DNA from: Thalassovita mangrovi
GTDB lineage: Bacteria > Pseudomonadota > Alphaproteobacteria > Rhodobacterales > Rhodobacteraceae
DNA: 64,000 bases
Assembly: GCF_009857745.1 (NCBI RefSeq)
Contig: NZ_WWEN01000007.1
Coordinates: forward strand, 1 to 64,000
Direction of reading: 5' to 3'
Shown: one piece after another, positions 17,824 through 27,416 of the stretch
How the letters are laid out: the number at the start of each line of letters is the position of its first letter
Position numbering within the stretch: position 1 is the stretch's first letter
Program-made: the position numbers and the translations under genes
Notes under the pieces: model-generated
Told to the model about the DNA's origin: nothing
Seen by the model: only the letters and a program-made list of their open reading frames with translations
The model's database searches: none

Positions 17824-18993
17824 ATGTTCGCCGTTTTCAAATCCGCCCGCAAGGCCATCGCCAAGCTTGCCGTTTTCGTGTCGGTCGCGGCGCTGGCCGC
17901 CTGTCAGCCAGTTCCGTTCGACGGCGGCCCCTCGATCAACACGTCGGGCCCGGTGCCGGTGGCCCTGCTGGTGCCCAGCGGCAGCCAGAACACCGGTGAC
18001 GACCTGCTGGCGCAGAGCCTGGAAAACGCCGCGCGGCTGGCGATTTCGGACCTTGAGGGGATCAATATCGACCTGCGCGTCTATGCCACCGCGGGCGATC
18101 CGGCGCAGGCCCGGGACATGGCGGTCAAGGCGGTGAATGACGGCGCCAAGATCATCCTTGGCCCGGTCTACGGCGAATCCGCCAACGCGGCGGCGGTCGC
18201 GGTCGCCTCGCGCGGGGTCAACGTGCTGTCGTTCTCCAACAACACCACCATCGCGGGCGGCAACCTGTTCATCCTCGGCCCGACCTTCCAGAACACCGCC
18301 GATCGTCTGGTGTCCTTTGCCGCGATGCAGGGCAAGGGCCGCATCGTCGTCGCCCATGACAACGGCGTCGCCGGTCAGCTGGGCCGCCACGCGGTGGAAA
18401 ACGCCGCGCTGAGCAGCGGCGCCACCCTGGTCAACGCGGTGCCCTATGAGCGATCGCAAAAGGGCGTGATCGACGCGATCCCGGCGATCCGCGACGCGGT
18501 GCGCGAGGGCGCGGATTCGGTATTCCTGACCGCGCTGACCGAAGGCGCGCTGCCGCTGCTGACCCAGCTTTTGGACGAATCCGGCGTCGATCCGGAAACC
18601 ACGCAATATATCGGCCTGACCCGTTGGGACATCCCGCCGCAGACGCTGGAACTGCCGGGCGTCCAGGGCGGCTGGTTCGCGCTGCCCGATCCGACCATGA
18701 CGCAGCGGTTCTCCAGCCGCTACACCGCCGCCTTCGGCGCGGCGCCGCATGCGATCGGCGGGCTGTCCTATGACGGGATCGCCGCCATCGGCGCGCTGGT
18801 CCAGGCCGGGCAAAGCGATGCGCTGACCGCCGGGGCCCTGACCCAAACAGCCGGGTTCCAGGGCGTCAGCGGCATCTTCCGCCTGCTGGCCGACGGCACC
18901 AATGAACGCGGCCTTGCCGTGGCCCAGATCCAGAACAAGCAGGTGGTGGTGATCGACCCGGCACCGCGCAGCTTTGCCGGAGCCGGTTTCTAA
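17824..18993 (+). CDS. LpoA-like penicillin-binding-protein activator lipoprotein
   Basis: This 389-aa lipoprotein has a signal sequence ending in the lipobox LAAC (Cys at about residue 27). The rest is a type 1 periplasmic-binding fold (VALLVPSGS, then IILGPVYGESANAAAVAVAS, and later GLSYDGIAAIGAL), matching the C-terminal domain of E. coli LpoA (YraM), which activates PBP1A. It lacks the N-terminal TPR domain of LpoA, as is usual outside gammaproteobacteria. Its position next to rsmI and yraN repeats the enterobacterial order. AAGGAG lies 10 nt upstream of the ATG. The activator role is inferred from family and synteny. Confidence 0.82.
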   Translation: MFAVFKSARKAIAKLAVFVSVAALAACQPVPFDGGPSINTSGPVPVALLVPSGSQNTGDDLLAQSLENAARLAISDLEGINIDLRVYATAGDPAQARDMAVKAVNDGAKIILGPVYGESANAAAVAVASRGVNVLSFSNNTTIAGGNLFILGPTFQNTADRLVSFAAMQGKGRIVVAHDNGVAGQLGRHAVENAALSSGATLVNAVPYERSQKGVIDAIPAIRDAVREGADSVFLTALTEGALPLLTQLLDESGVDPETTQYIGLTRWDIPPQTLELPGVQGGWFALPDPTMTQRFSSRYTAAFGAAPHAIGGLSYDGIAAIGALVQAGQSDALTAGALTQTAGFQGVSGIFRLLADGTNERGLAVAQIQNKQVVVIDPAPRSFAGAGF

Positions 18994-19011
18994 ACGAACA
19001 GAAGAGCGTAA

Positions 19012-21777
19012 ATGCCCAACTTTCCCACTGCGCCGGACAGCCTGATCTGTCCGGCCGATTCCATCTTCGATATCCAATCCGTCCGCCAGCGCATCGAGGC
19101 GGCCGCGGCCGCCGACGGCGATGAGGCCACGCTGCGCGCCGCCGTGGTGCCAGTGCTGATGGAGGCGCGCAAGGCCGGCATGGCAAAGATCGCCGAGGCC
19201 TTCGCCGCCGATCCCTTCGCCGCCCGCCCCACCACCCGCGCCTATACCTGGCTGACCGATTGCATCGTCATCACCGCGCTGGAGGTGGCGACCCGGTACA
19301 TGCACCCGCATCCCGAAGGCGGCGAAGAAGACCGGCTGAGCCTGGTCGCGGTCGGCGGCTACGGGCGCGGCGAAATGGCGCCCTATTCGGATGTCGACCT
19401 TCTGTTCCTGACCCCCACCAAGATCACCTCCTGGGCCGAGAAGGTGATCGAAAGCATGCTCTATCTGCTGTGGGACCTGCGGCTGAAGGTCGGCCATGCC
19501 TCGCGCACGGTGCGCGACTGCCTGAAGCTGGGGCGCGAGGATTTCACCATCCGCACCGCGCTTTTGGAACACCGGTTCCTGGCGGGCGACGAAAAATTGG
19601 CCAAGGAACTGGCCGAGCGGCTGTCCTCGGACCTGTTCCGCAACACCGCGCCGGAATTCATCGAGGCCAAGCTGGCCGAACGCGATCAGCGCCATGAACG
19701 CCAGGGCGGCCAGCGCTATGTGGTCGAACCCAACGTGAAGGAAGGCAAGGGCGGGCTGCGCGACCTGCAATCGCTGTTCTGGATCGCGAAATACCTGCAC
19801 GGCGTGCAGAAGGTCGAGGACCTGGTGAAGCTCGATGTCTTCACCCAGGAGGAATTCGAAACCTTCATGTCCGCCGAGGATTTCCTCTGGGCGGTACGCT
19901 GCCATCTGCACCTGCTGACCAACCGCGCCTCGGACCAGCTGACCTTCGACCTGCAGGTCGAAGTCGCCGATCGCATGGGATACGAGGACAAGGGCGGACG
20001 CCGCGCGGTCGAACATTTCATGCAGGATTATTTCCGCCACGCCACCGAAACCGGCGACCTGACCCGCATCTTCCTGACCAAGCTGGAATCGATGCATGTC
20101 AAAAGCGAACCGCTGCTGGAACGGATTTTCCGCCGCACGCCGCGGGTCAAGGCGGGCTACAGGGTGGTCCACGGCCGTCTGGCGGTCGAGGACGAAGAGG
20201 CGTTCCTGGCCGACAAGCTGAACCTTCTGCGGGTGTTCGAGGAAGGGTTGCGTACCGGCATGCTGATCCATCCCGACGCGATGCGGCTGGTCAAGGCCAA
20301 CCTGGACCTGATCGATGACGACATGCGCAATGACAAGGAAGCGCGGCGCATCTTCCTCGACCTGATGCTGAAACACGGCAACCCGGAACGCGGGCTGCGG
20401 CGGATGAACGAACTGGGCGTCCTGGCCGCATTCATCCCCGAGTTCGAACCGATCGTGGCGATGATGCAGTTCAACATGTACCACTCCTACACGGTGGACG
20501 AACACACGATCCAATGCATCCGCACCCTGTCGGAAATCGAACATGGCGACCTGGTGGAATCGCTGCCGCTGGCCAGCCGCATCCTGAAGGAAGGGGTGAA
20601 CCGCAAGGTTCTCTACGTCGCGCTGCTGCTGCACGATATCGGCAAGGGCCGGGACGAGGACCATTCGGTGCTGGGCGCCCGGATCTCGCGCAAGGTCGCG
20701 CCCCGGCTGGGGCTGAACAAGGCGGAATGCGAAACGGTGGAATGGCTGGTGCGCTATCACCTGCTGATGTCGGACACGGCGCAGAAACGCGACATTTCCG
20801 ACCCCCGCACCCTGCGCGATTTCGCCAAGGCGGTGGAGACACGCAAGCGGCTCGACCTGCTGACGGTGCTGACCGTCTGCGACATTCGCGGCGTCGGCCC
20901 CAACACCTGGAACAACTGGAAGGCCGTGCTGCTGCGCCAGCTGCACCGCGACACCACGGTGGCGCTGGAACACGGGCTTGAGGAACTCAACCGCAAGACC
21001 CGCGGCACCGAGGCGCGCAAGCTGTTGCGCGAGGCGCTGGATGGCTGGGACCCGGCGGCGCTGCGGGCCGAAACCGGGCGCCATTACCCGCCCTACTGGC
21101 AGGGGCTGGATACCAACACCCACGTCGTCTTCGCCAACCTGCTGCGCGACATCCCCGATACGGAGGTCCGCATCGACCTGCACCCGGACGAAGACCGCGA
21201 CGCCACCCGCGCCTGTTTCGCGCTGGTCGACCATCCGGGCATCTTTTCGCGCCTCGCCGGTGCGCTGGCGCTGGTCGGCGCCAACGTTGTCGACGCGCGC
21301 ACCTATACGTCGAAGGACGGCTACGCCACCGCGGTGTTCTGGATTCAGGATGCCGACGGGCACCCGTATGAGGAATCGCGCCTGCCGCGCCTGACCCAGA
21401 TGATCCACAAGACGCTGTTGGGCGAAATCAAGACATCCGAGGCGATGCTTGCCCGCGACAAGATCAAGAAACGCGAACGCGCCTTCAAGGTGCCGACCTC
21501 GATCACCTTCGACAACGAGGGATCGGATATCTACACCATCATCGAGGTCGATACCCGCGACCGGCCCGGCCTGCTGTTCGACCTGACAAGGACCCTGGCG
21601 GCCAACAACGTCTATATCGCCAGCGCAGTGATCGCGACCTATGGCGAACAGGTGGTGGACAGTTTCTACGTCAAGGACATGTTCGGGCTGAAATTCCATT
21701 CCGAACCGCGCTGCAAGACGCTTGAGAAGAAACTGCGCGCCGCCATCGAAAAAGGCGCCGAAAGGGCCATATCGTGA
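19012..21777 (+). CDS. glnD: [Protein-PII] uridylyltransferase / uridylyl-removing enzyme
   Basis: This 921-aa nitrogen sensor uridylylates PII at low glutamine and removes UMP at high glutamine. All domains are present: nucleotidyltransferase (GGYGRGEMAPYSDVDLLFL, about residues 112-130, with the G-G-Y and DxD catalytic residues), the PII-UTase helper helices, the HD hydrolase domain (LLLHDIGKG, about residue 538), and two C-terminal ACT domains (starting about 732 and 841) that bind glutamine. It begins 18 nt after the LpoA-like gene and overlaps murJ (GTGA). Confidence 0.97.
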   Translation: MPNFPTAPDSLICPADSIFDIQSVRQRIEAAAAADGDEATLRAAVVPVLMEARKAGMAKIAEAFAADPFAARPTTRAYTWLTDCIVITALEVATRYMHPHPEGGEEDRLSLVAVGGYGRGEMAPYSDVDLLFLTPTKITSWAEKVIESMLYLLWDLRLKVGHASRTVRDCLKLGREDFTIRTALLEHRFLAGDEKLAKELAERLSSDLFRNTAPEFIEAKLAERDQRHERQGGQRYVVEPNVKEGKGGLRDLQSLFWIAKYLHGVQKVEDLVKLDVFTQEEFETFMSAEDFLWAVRCHLHLLTNRASDQLTFDLQVEVADRMGYEDKGGRRAVEHFMQDYFRHATETGDLTRIFLTKLESMHVKSEPLLERIFRRTPRVKAGYRVVHGRLAVEDEEAFLADKLNLLRVFEEGLRTGMLIHPDAMRLVKANLDLIDDDMRNDKEARRIFLDLMLKHGNPERGLRRMNELGVLAAFIPEFEPIVAMMQFNMYHSYTVDEHTIQCIRTLSEIEHGDLVESLPLASRILKEGVNRKVLYVALLLHDIGKGRDEDHSVLGARISRKVAPRLGLNKAECETVEWLVRYHLLMSDTAQKRDISDPRTLRDFAKAVETRKRLDLLTVLTVCDIRGVGPNTWNNWKAVLLRQLHRDTTVALEHGLEELNRKTRGTEARKLLREALDGWDPAALRAETGRHYPPYWQGLDTNTHVVFANLLRDIPDTEVRIDLHPDEDRDATRACFALVDHPGIFSRLAGALALVGANVVDARTYTSKDGYATAVFWIQDADGHPYEESRLPRLTQMIHKTLLGEIKTSEAMLARDKIKKRERAFKVPTSITFDNEGSDIYTIIEVDTRDRPGLLFDLTRTLAANNVYIASAVIATYGEQVVDSFYVKDMFGLKFHSEPRCKTLEKKLRAAIEKGAERAIS

Positions 21778-23330
21778 AGCCGATCCGGCTCGTCGCCGGT
21801 TTCCTGACCGTGGGCATGTGGACCATGGCCAGCCGGGTTCTGGGGTTTGTCCGCGACGCGATGATCCTGAATTACCTCGGCACCGGCCCGGCTTACGAAG
21901 CCTATGTCGTGGCCTTCCGCCTGCCCAACATGTTCCGCCGCTTCTTTGCCGAAGGGGCGTTCAACATGGCCTTCATCCCGCAATATTCCAAGCGGCTTGC
22001 GGGCGAAGGCGAACAGGATGCCGATGTCTTCGCCAGCCAGGCCTTTGCCGGGCTGGCCTCAATCCTGATCCTGCTGACGCTGCTGGCACAGCTGACCATG
22101 CCCTGGCTGATCTTCGCGCTGGCCTCGGGCTTTGCCGGGCAGGACCAGTTCGGCCTGGCGGTGGCGTTCGGGCGAATCGCCTTCCCCTACATCCTGTTCA
22201 TATCGCTGGCCGCGCTGCTGTCGGGGGTGCTGAACGCCCATGGCCGGTTTGCCGCCGCTGCCGCAGCACCCGTGCTGCTGAACATGCTGATGATCGGCGC
22301 GATGACGCTGGCGGTCGTGGCCGGGTGGGATATTTCCTGGGCGCTGGCCTGGACCATCCCGGTGGCCGGGGTGGCGCAGATGGTGCTGGTCTGGATCGCT
22401 GCCAAGCGGGCCGGGTTCATCCTGATCCCGATGCGGCCGCGCTGGTCGCCCGACATGCGCCGGCTGGTGCGGGTCGCGGTACCCGCCGCACTGGCGGGCG
22501 GCGTGGTGCAGGTCAACCTGCTGGTCGGTCAGCAGGTGGCAAGCTACTTCGACCGCGCGGTGGGCTGGCTCTATACCGCCGACCGGCTGTACCAGCTGCC
22601 GCTGGGCGTCGTGGGCATCGCCATCGGCATCGTGCTGCTGCCCGACCTGTCGCGGCGGCTGAAGGAAAACGACGAAGCCGGATCGCGCGACGCGCTGAGC
22701 CGCGCCGCCGAGATTTCGCTGGCTCTGACCATCCCCGCCGCCGTGGCGCTGATCGTGATCCCGCTGCCGCTGGTGTCGGTGCTGTTCGAACGCGGCAAGG
22801 CCACCGCCAATGACAGCGCCGCCATCGCCCAGGCGGTGGCGATCTACGGGCTGGGCCTGCCCGCCTTCGTGATGCAGAAATTCCTGCAGCCGCTCTATTT
22901 CGCGCGCGAAGACACCCGCACCCCGTTCTATTTCGCCGTGGTCGCCATGGTGATCAACGCGGGCGTGGCGGTCGGACTAGCCTTCGCCATCGGCTGGCTG
23001 GCCTCGGCCATCGCCACCACGGTGGCGGGCTGGGCGATGGTGGTGCTGCTGTCGATCGGCGCGCGCCGCTTTGGCGACGTGGCGCGGTTCGACACGCGGT
23101 TCCATGCCCGCATCCTGCGCATCATCACCGCCTCGCTGGCGATGGGTGCGGTGCTGTGGGCGGGGATGACGGTGCTCGATCCCTATCTCGGCATGGGCGG
23201 CGTCCGCTACGCCGCGCTGGCCGCCCTGGTCGCCCTCGGCATGGTCAGCTATTTCGCCATCGGCCACCTGATCGGCGCCTTCCGGCTGGGCGAATTCAAA
23301 CGCGCCATGCGCCGGGGCGGCAGTGCGTGA
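21774..23330 (+). CDS. murJ: Lipid II flippase MurJ (MviN)
   Basis: This 518-aa polytopic protein of the MOP superfamily, with about 14 membrane helices, moves lipid II across the inner membrane for peptidoglycan synthesis. Typical blocks are the N-terminal GMWTMASRVLGFVRDAM, then RLPNMFRRFFAEGAFNMAFIP, and YTADRLYQLPLGVVGIAIGIV. The start is GTG at 21774, within the glnD stop. glnD-murJ order is common in alphaproteobacteria. It ends three bases from the convergent rhomboid-like gene. Confidence 0.96.
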   Translation: MKPIRLVAGFLTVGMWTMASRVLGFVRDAMILNYLGTGPAYEAYVVAFRLPNMFRRFFAEGAFNMAFIPQYSKRLAGEGEQDADVFASQAFAGLASILILLTLLAQLTMPWLIFALASGFAGQDQFGLAVAFGRIAFPYILFISLAALLSGVLNAHGRFAAAAAAPVLLNMLMIGAMTLAVVAGWDISWALAWTIPVAGVAQMVLVWIAAKRAGFILIPMRPRWSPDMRRLVRVAVPAALAGGVVQVNLLVGQQVASYFDRAVGWLYTADRLYQLPLGVVGIAIGIVLLPDLSRRLKENDEAGSRDALSRAAEISLALTIPAAVALIVIPLPLVSVLFERGKATANDSAAIAQAVAIYGLGLPAFVMQKFLQPLYFAREDTRTPFYFAVVAMVINAGVAVGLAFAIGWLASAIATTVAGWAMVVLLSIGARRFGDVARFDTRFHARILRIITASLAMGAVLWAGMTVLDPYLGMGGVRYAALAALVALGMVSYFAIGHLIGAFRLGEFKRAMRRGGSA

Positions 23331-23333
23331 TCC

Positions 23334-24017
23334 TCAGCGGTGGCGCATCCGGTCACGCATGCGCCGCCAGCCACCCGGGCTGACAAAGACCGACATCGCA
23401 AAGCCCGTCACGAAGCCGCCGATATCGGCGATCCAGTCCGGCTGGCTGCCGAACAACAGCCCGAAGACCAACTGGATTCCCATCAGGAAGCCGATCAGCG
23501 AAAACGCCCGCGCCTGCTGTTCCCCCAGCTGCCCCAGCCGCAGCCACAACAGATAGGTGAAGGCCCCGATCAACCCGTAAGCGCCCGGAAACGCCCCGAT
23601 CAGCGGCACCCGCGAGTCCACCAGCAGACCATAGGCCAGCGCCCCGATCACCGCCGACAGCACGAACACCGCCAGAACGGCAAACTGGCTGAACACCTCG
23701 CCCACCATCTTGCCAAGCGCCAGCACCATCACCCCGGCAAACACCGCCTGCATGAAACTGACATGGATGAAGGCATAGGACAGGAAGCGGATCACATGTT
23801 CGGCCGGCCAGCGCCCGTTCGAGCGCATCCAGTCGAAGATCTCGGCGGAAAACGCATAGCGCTGCACCGCTTCCAGCCGCCAGCCCACCGCATCGGCGCC
23901 GCCCAGGATGCCGCGCGCGCCCAGGCTGAACACCGCCTCGATCCCGACGATCATCAGGAACAGCGCCACCACAACGGGCGGCAGGGGGTTCACGGGGCTG
24001 ATATTGTTGCTGCTCAT
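23334..24017 (-). CDS. Rhomboid-family membrane protein lacking the catalytic Ser and His (pseudoprotease)
   Basis: This 227-aa protein has about six membrane helices and the rhomboid landmarks [14 protein letters not shown] (end of TM1/L1) and [10 protein letters not shown] (TM4). The active-site positions are wrong: where rhomboids read GASGAxxG it reads GAFPGAYG, so the nucleophile Ser is absent. The TM6 His of AHxGG is Asp ([10 protein letters not shown]), and the HxxxN of TM2 reads QAVFA. It is therefore unlikely to cleave, and may act like iRhoms or derlins by binding membrane clients. ATG at 24017 has AAGGAGAGG upstream. It is divergent from trpS. Confidence 0.8.
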   Translation of the reverse strand: MSSNNISPVNPLPPVVVALFLMIVGIEAVFSLGARGILGGADAVGWRLEAVQRYAFSAEIFDWMRSNGRWPAEHVIRFLSYAFIHVSFMQAVFAGVMVLALGKMVGEVFSQFAVLAVFVLSAVIGALAYGLLVDSRVPLIGAFPGAYGLIGAFTYLLWLRLGQLGEQQARAFSLIGFLMGIQLVFGLLFGSQPDWIADIGGFVTGFAMSVFVSPGGWRRMRDRMRHR

Positions 24018-24028
24018 CGGGCCTCTCC

Positions 24029-24057
24029 TTGACGGGGCATTTGGGCATGGGTAAGCC
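24029..24057 (+). promoter_or_regulatory. Candidate trpS promoter
   Basis: TTGACG (24029-24034) and TAAGCC (24052-24057) are 17 nt apart in the short divergent gap, 34 nt before the trpS ATG. Confidence 0.4.
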
Positions 24058-24091
24058 AGCCGCACTGATAAATCCAGACGGAGATCTCGCC

Positions 24092-25138
24092 ATGTCGGAT
24101 GCGGTCCAAACGCAATCCAACCCGAACGCCGGTTTCACCCCGCGCGTCTTCTCGGGCATCCAGCCCACAGGCAACCTGCACCTGGGCAACTATCTCGGCG
24201 CGCTCAAGCGCTTCGCCGACGCCCAGAACAAGGGAATCGAGTCGATCTATTGCATGGTCGACCTGCACGCCATCACCGTCTGGCAAGACCCCGCCGACCT
24301 GGCCCGCGCCACCCGCGAACTCTGCGCGGGCTTCATCGCCGCCGGCGTCGACCCGGAAAAATCGATCCTGTTCAACCAAAGCCAGGTGCCCGAACACACC
24401 CAGATGGCCTGGATCTTCAACTGCGTCGCCCGGATGGGCTGGATGCAGCGGATGACCCAGTTCAAGGACAAGGCGGGCAAGAACGCGCAGAACGCGTCGC
24501 TGGGCCTGTTCGCCTACCCGGCGCTGATGGCGGCCGACATCCTGGTCTATCACGCCACCCATGTGCCGGTGGGCGAGGATCAGAAACAGCACCTCGAACT
24601 GACCCGCGACATCGCGATCAAGTTCAACCATGATTACGGCGTCGATTTCTTCCCCATCACCGAACCGGTGATCGAGGGCGCGGCGACCCGCGTGATGTCG
24701 TTCCGCGACGGCACCAAGAAGATGTCGAAATCCGATCCGTCGGACATGAGCCGGATCAACCTGACCGACGATGCCGACGCCATCGCCAAGAAGATCCGCA
24801 AGGCCAAGACCGACCCCGAACCGCTGCCCGACAGCATCGAAGGGCTGGAAGACCGCCCCGAGGCGCGCAACCTGGTCAATATCTACGCCGCACTGGCCGA
24901 TCTGACCCCGGAACAGGTGATCGCCGAACATGCCGGTCAGCAATTCGGCACGTTCAAGCCGTCGCTCGCCGATCTGGCGGTGGCCAAGCTGGCGCCGATC
25001 TCGACGGAAATGTCGCGGCTGATGCAGGACCAGGGCGAGATCGACAACATCCTGCGCCGCGGTTCCGACCGCGCCCGCAACATCGCCACGCCGATCCTGC
25101 AGAAAACCTACGACATCGCAGGCATGATCCGCTCGTGA
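24092..25138 (+). CDS. trpS: Tryptophanyl-tRNA synthetase
   Basis: This 348-aa class I synthetase charges tRNA-Trp. The HIGH-type motif is in [16 protein letters not shown] (about residue 19-34) and the KMSKS motif is [26 protein letters not shown] is also conserved. The start ATG at 24092 is chosen because GGAG lies just upstream and the protein then opens with a short variable tail before FSGIQPTG. It is followed by copy 2 of the intergenic repeat. Confidence 0.97.
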   Translation: MSDAVQTQSNPNAGFTPRVFSGIQPTGNLHLGNYLGALKRFADAQNKGIESIYCMVDLHAITVWQDPADLARATRELCAGFIAAGVDPEKSILFNQSQVPEHTQMAWIFNCVARMGWMQRMTQFKDKAGKNAQNASLGLFAYPALMAADILVYHATHVPVGEDQKQHLELTRDIAIKFNHDYGVDFFPITEPVIEGAATRVMSFRDGTKKMSKSDPSDMSRINLTDDADAIAKKIRKAKTDPEPLPDSIEGLEDRPEARNLVNIYAALADLTPEQVIAEHAGQQFGTFKPSLADLAVAKLAPISTEMSRLMQDQGEIDNILRRGSDRARNIATPILQKTYDIAGMIRS

Positions 25139-25156
25139 TCCTTCCCACCCCCGGGG

Positions 25157-25241
25157 CTTCTTCTGTTCGAAAATATCCTCGGGGGTGAATGCGTTGAAAA
25201 TCCGCAGGGTTTTCAACGCAGAGGGGGCAGACAGCCCCCTT
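25157..25241 (+). repeat. Structured intergenic repeat, copy 2 of 3
   Basis: This copy has the same left block as copy 1 (two substitutions). The inner hairpin is a perfect 10-bp stem GCGTTGAAAA/TTTTCAACGC (25191-25200 with 25210-25219). The outer hairpin is AGGGGGC/GCCCCCT (25222-25228 with 25234-25240). It starts 18 nt after the trpS stop and fills the gap to the convergent transpeptidase gene. Confidence 0.85.
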
Positions 25242-25261
25242 CCCCCACGGCCGGAAAAGGC

Positions 25262-25837
25262 TCAGATCAGCCGCACCCGGGTGCCGACCTTCACCATGCC
25301 GTACAGCTCGGCGATCATTTCGTTGTAAAGCCCGATACAGCCATCCGAGGACTTGCGCCCGATCTTGCGCGTGTCATGGGTGCCGTGGATGCGGTAATAC
25401 TGCCAGCTGAGATACAGCGCATGGGTGCCCAGCGGGTTCTTCGGCCCGGCCGGGATCATCTTGGGCAGCGACGGGTCGCGTTCGCGCATCGACGGCGTCG
25501 GCGTCCAGGTCGGCCCGGCCACCTTGCGCACCACCTCGGTATAGCCCAGCCGGGTCAGGTCTTCGCTCAGCGGGACCGAGCTGGGATAGATCCGGTAGAT
25601 CGATTCATCGGCGTTCCAGAAATGCACCGCCCGCGAATCCGTGTCGGCAACGATCACGCCGACGCCCAGATCGTCGAAATGATCGCGCCAGTCGACGCGC
25701 TTGAAGCTCGATACGTTGTGGCGCACCATTTCGACGGCCGGGTCGGCCGTTTCTATCGCTTCGGTGGCCCAGACCGGGCTGGCAAGACCGGCCAGTCCCG
25801 TCGCCAGAACCGACCGCCGTGTGATCGTCGTTTTCAT
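25262..25837 (-). CDS. L,D-transpeptidase (YkuD/ErfK family), exported
   Basis: This 191-aa protein has a twin-arginine-like signal (TRRSVLATGLAGLASPVWA). The YkuD catalytic domain has YRIHGT (His151) and SSDGCIGLYN (catalytic Cys167), as required by the family pattern of His followed by S-x-GC. Such enzymes make 3-3 peptidoglycan cross-links or attach proteins to peptidoglycan in the periplasm. AGGGGAC precedes the ATG. It is divergent from the aminotransferase. Confidence 0.92.
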   Translation of the reverse strand: MKTTITRRSVLATGLAGLASPVWATEAIETADPAVEMVRHNVSSFKRVDWRDHFDDLGVGVIVADTDSRAVHFWNADESIYRIYPSSVPLSEDLTRLGYTEVVRKVAGPTWTPTPSMRERDPSLPKMIPAGPKNPLGTHALYLSWQYYRIHGTHDTRKIGRKSSDGCIGLYNEMIAELYGMVKVGTRVRLI

Positions 25838-25882
25838 GACTGTCCCCTGCTCGCTCGTTTCGGCGTCAGATAGGCTTAAAAT

Positions 25883-25913
25883 TCACACATTCGCAAATCA
25901 CAATGCGGTGTGA
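25883..25913. promoter_or_regulatory. Imperfect dyad between two divergent promoters
   Basis: TCACAC and GTGTGA (25883-25888 and 25908-25913) pair, as do inner CGCA and TGCG, with a 3-nt bulge. It sits in the 183-nt gap between the L,D-transpeptidase and the aminotransferase and could be an operator. No regulator is suggested. Confidence 0.25.
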
Positions 25914-26020
25914 CTGCGCGATCACCCTGCTGCCGTTTGTCGCGCGGTTGCGGTCCCGTCGTTCTACGGTATGGACCTTCCCGGACCTGCCCCCTAGGCT
26001 GCGCCACGAAGGAGAATACC

Positions 26021-26884
26021 ATGGCACTGAGCAACTCGATCCGCACCTATTTCAAAGGCACCTGGCACCAGGGCGACTACCCGGTGATGAACGCCGCCGA
26101 CCATGGCGCATGGCTGGGCAGCACCGTGTTCGACGGGGCGCGTTTCGTCGACGGGCTGACCCCCGATCTCGACGCCCATTGCGCCCGGGTGAACCGTTCC
26201 GCCGCGGCGCTGATGATCGAACCGACCGTCAGCACCGAGGACATGGTCGAGATGGTGCATGAAGGCCTGCGCGGCTTCGACAAGGGCGATGCCGTCTATA
26301 TCCGCCCGATGTATTGGGCGATCCACGGCGACAGCACCGGCATCATGCCGGAAGCCGGAGAAACCGGGTTCGCCATTTCGCTCGAAGCGGTACCGATGGC
26401 GCCCGCCGACGCCGCCACCACGCTGACCCGCACCCGGTTCCGCCGTCCGGTGCTGGAAAACGCGGTCTGCAACGCCAAGGCCGGTTGCCTCTATCCCAAC
26501 AACGCCCGGATGATCGCCGAGGCGAAATCGAAGGGCTTCGGCAACGCGCTGGTCGCCGACGCGATGGGCAATGTCGCCGAAAGCGCCACCGCCAACGTGT
26601 TCATGGTACGCGACGGCGAAGTGTTCACCCCGATCGCCAACGGCACCTTCCTGTCCGGCATCACCCGCGCGCGCCATATCAAGAACCTGCGCGCGGACGG
26701 GTATACCGTGCATGAAACCGTGCTGACCTTCGAGGATTTCGAAGCCGCGGACGAAGTGTTCCTGTCGGGCAACATGAACAAGGTGACCCCGGTTTCGGCC
26801 TTCGACGACAAACGCTACGACCTCGGCCCGGTGGCCAAGCGCGCGCGCGAACTCTACTGGGACTGGGCGCATTCGGCCGCCTGA
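26021..26884 (+). CDS. Branched-chain amino acid aminotransferase (class IV PLP)
   Basis: This 287-aa fold-type IV aminotransferase has the PLP lysine in NAKAGCLYPNN (K153), the cofactor-phosphate region MGNVAESATANVFMV and the conserved TFLSGITRARHI. It most resembles IlvE/BCAT, which interconverts Leu, Ile and Val with their keto acids. D-amino-acid transaminase and aminodeoxychorismate lyase share this fold, so the substrate is inferred. AAGGAGA lies upstream of the ATG at 26021. Confidence 0.85.
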   Translation: MALSNSIRTYFKGTWHQGDYPVMNAADHGAWLGSTVFDGARFVDGLTPDLDAHCARVNRSAAALMIEPTVSTEDMVEMVHEGLRGFDKGDAVYIRPMYWAIHGDSTGIMPEAGETGFAISLEAVPMAPADAATTLTRTRFRRPVLENAVCNAKAGCLYPNNARMIAEAKSKGFGNALVADAMGNVAESATANVFMVRDGEVFTPIANGTFLSGITRARHIKNLRADGYTVHETVLTFEDFEAADEVFLSGNMNKVTPVSAFDDKRYDLGPVAKRARELYWDWAHSAA

Positions 26885-26898
26885 GACCCGCGAACAAC

Positions 26899-26928
26899 GC
26901 TCAAGCCGGGCCTTAGCCCGGCTTGAGC
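26899..26928. terminator. Bidirectional hairpin between convergent genes
   Basis: A perfect 13-bp stem (26899-26911 with 26916-26928) and a 4-nt loop lie between the stops of the aminotransferase and the phosphatase. No U-run follows on either strand. Confidence 0.65.
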
Positions 26929-26938
26929 GGACGGCGCG

Positions 26939-27373
26939 CTAGAGCTCGTCCAGCAGCCCCCGCGCCGCCGCCTCGATCAGGTCCAGCACCCCGTCGAAAT
27001 CGCGGGTGTAATAGGGATCGGGCACGTCGCTGACCCCCGCATCGGCATATTCCGCGAACAAGCGCACCGGCGTGTCGCTGCCCGCCGGGCGCAGCCGTTC
27101 GATATCGGCCAGGTTATCGCGGTCCATCGCCAGGATCAGGTCGAACCGGCCGAAATCAGCCGCCGAGAATTGCCGCGCCCGCAGGTCCGACAGGTCCACC
27201 TGCCGCGCGCTGGCGGCCTCCTGCATCGGGCCATAGGGCGGTTCACCCCGGTGCCAATCCGATGTCCCGGCGCTGTCGAGCGCCAGATCGGGCGCCAGCG
27301 CCCGCATCACCCCCTCGGCGGCGGGCGAGCGGCAGATGTTTCCAAGGCAGACGAACAAGATACGGCTGGTCAT
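26939..27373 (-). CDS. Low-molecular-weight protein-tyrosine phosphatase
   Basis: This 144-aa protein has the P-loop CLGNICRS (Cys9 nucleophile, Arg15) and the general-acid Asp in VPDPYYTRD. The family dephosphorylates tyrosine kinases of exopolysaccharide systems, or other phosphotyrosine proteins; some members are arsenate reductases, but the DPYY signature favours a phosphatase. ATG at 27373 has AAGGAG 7 nt upstream. It is divergent from the sirtuin gene with 43 nt between starts. Confidence 0.92.
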   Translation of the reverse strand: MTSRILFVCLGNICRSPAAEGVMRALAPDLALDSAGTSDWHRGEPPYGPMQEAASARQVDLSDLRARQFSAADFGRFDLILAMDRDNLADIERLRPAGSDTPVRLFAEYADAGVSDVPDPYYTRDFDGVLDLIEAAARGLLDEL

Positions 27374-27416
27374 GGCATGCTCCTTCACGGCACAGTGTCT
27401 AGGGCAAGGAGGCGTG

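Noticed and set aside
17818-21699. A 1,293-codon open frame antisense to the LpoA-like gene and glnD
   Set aside because: It is a shadow of the high third-position GC of two well-supported genes; its translation is His/Gly/Arg-rich without motifs.
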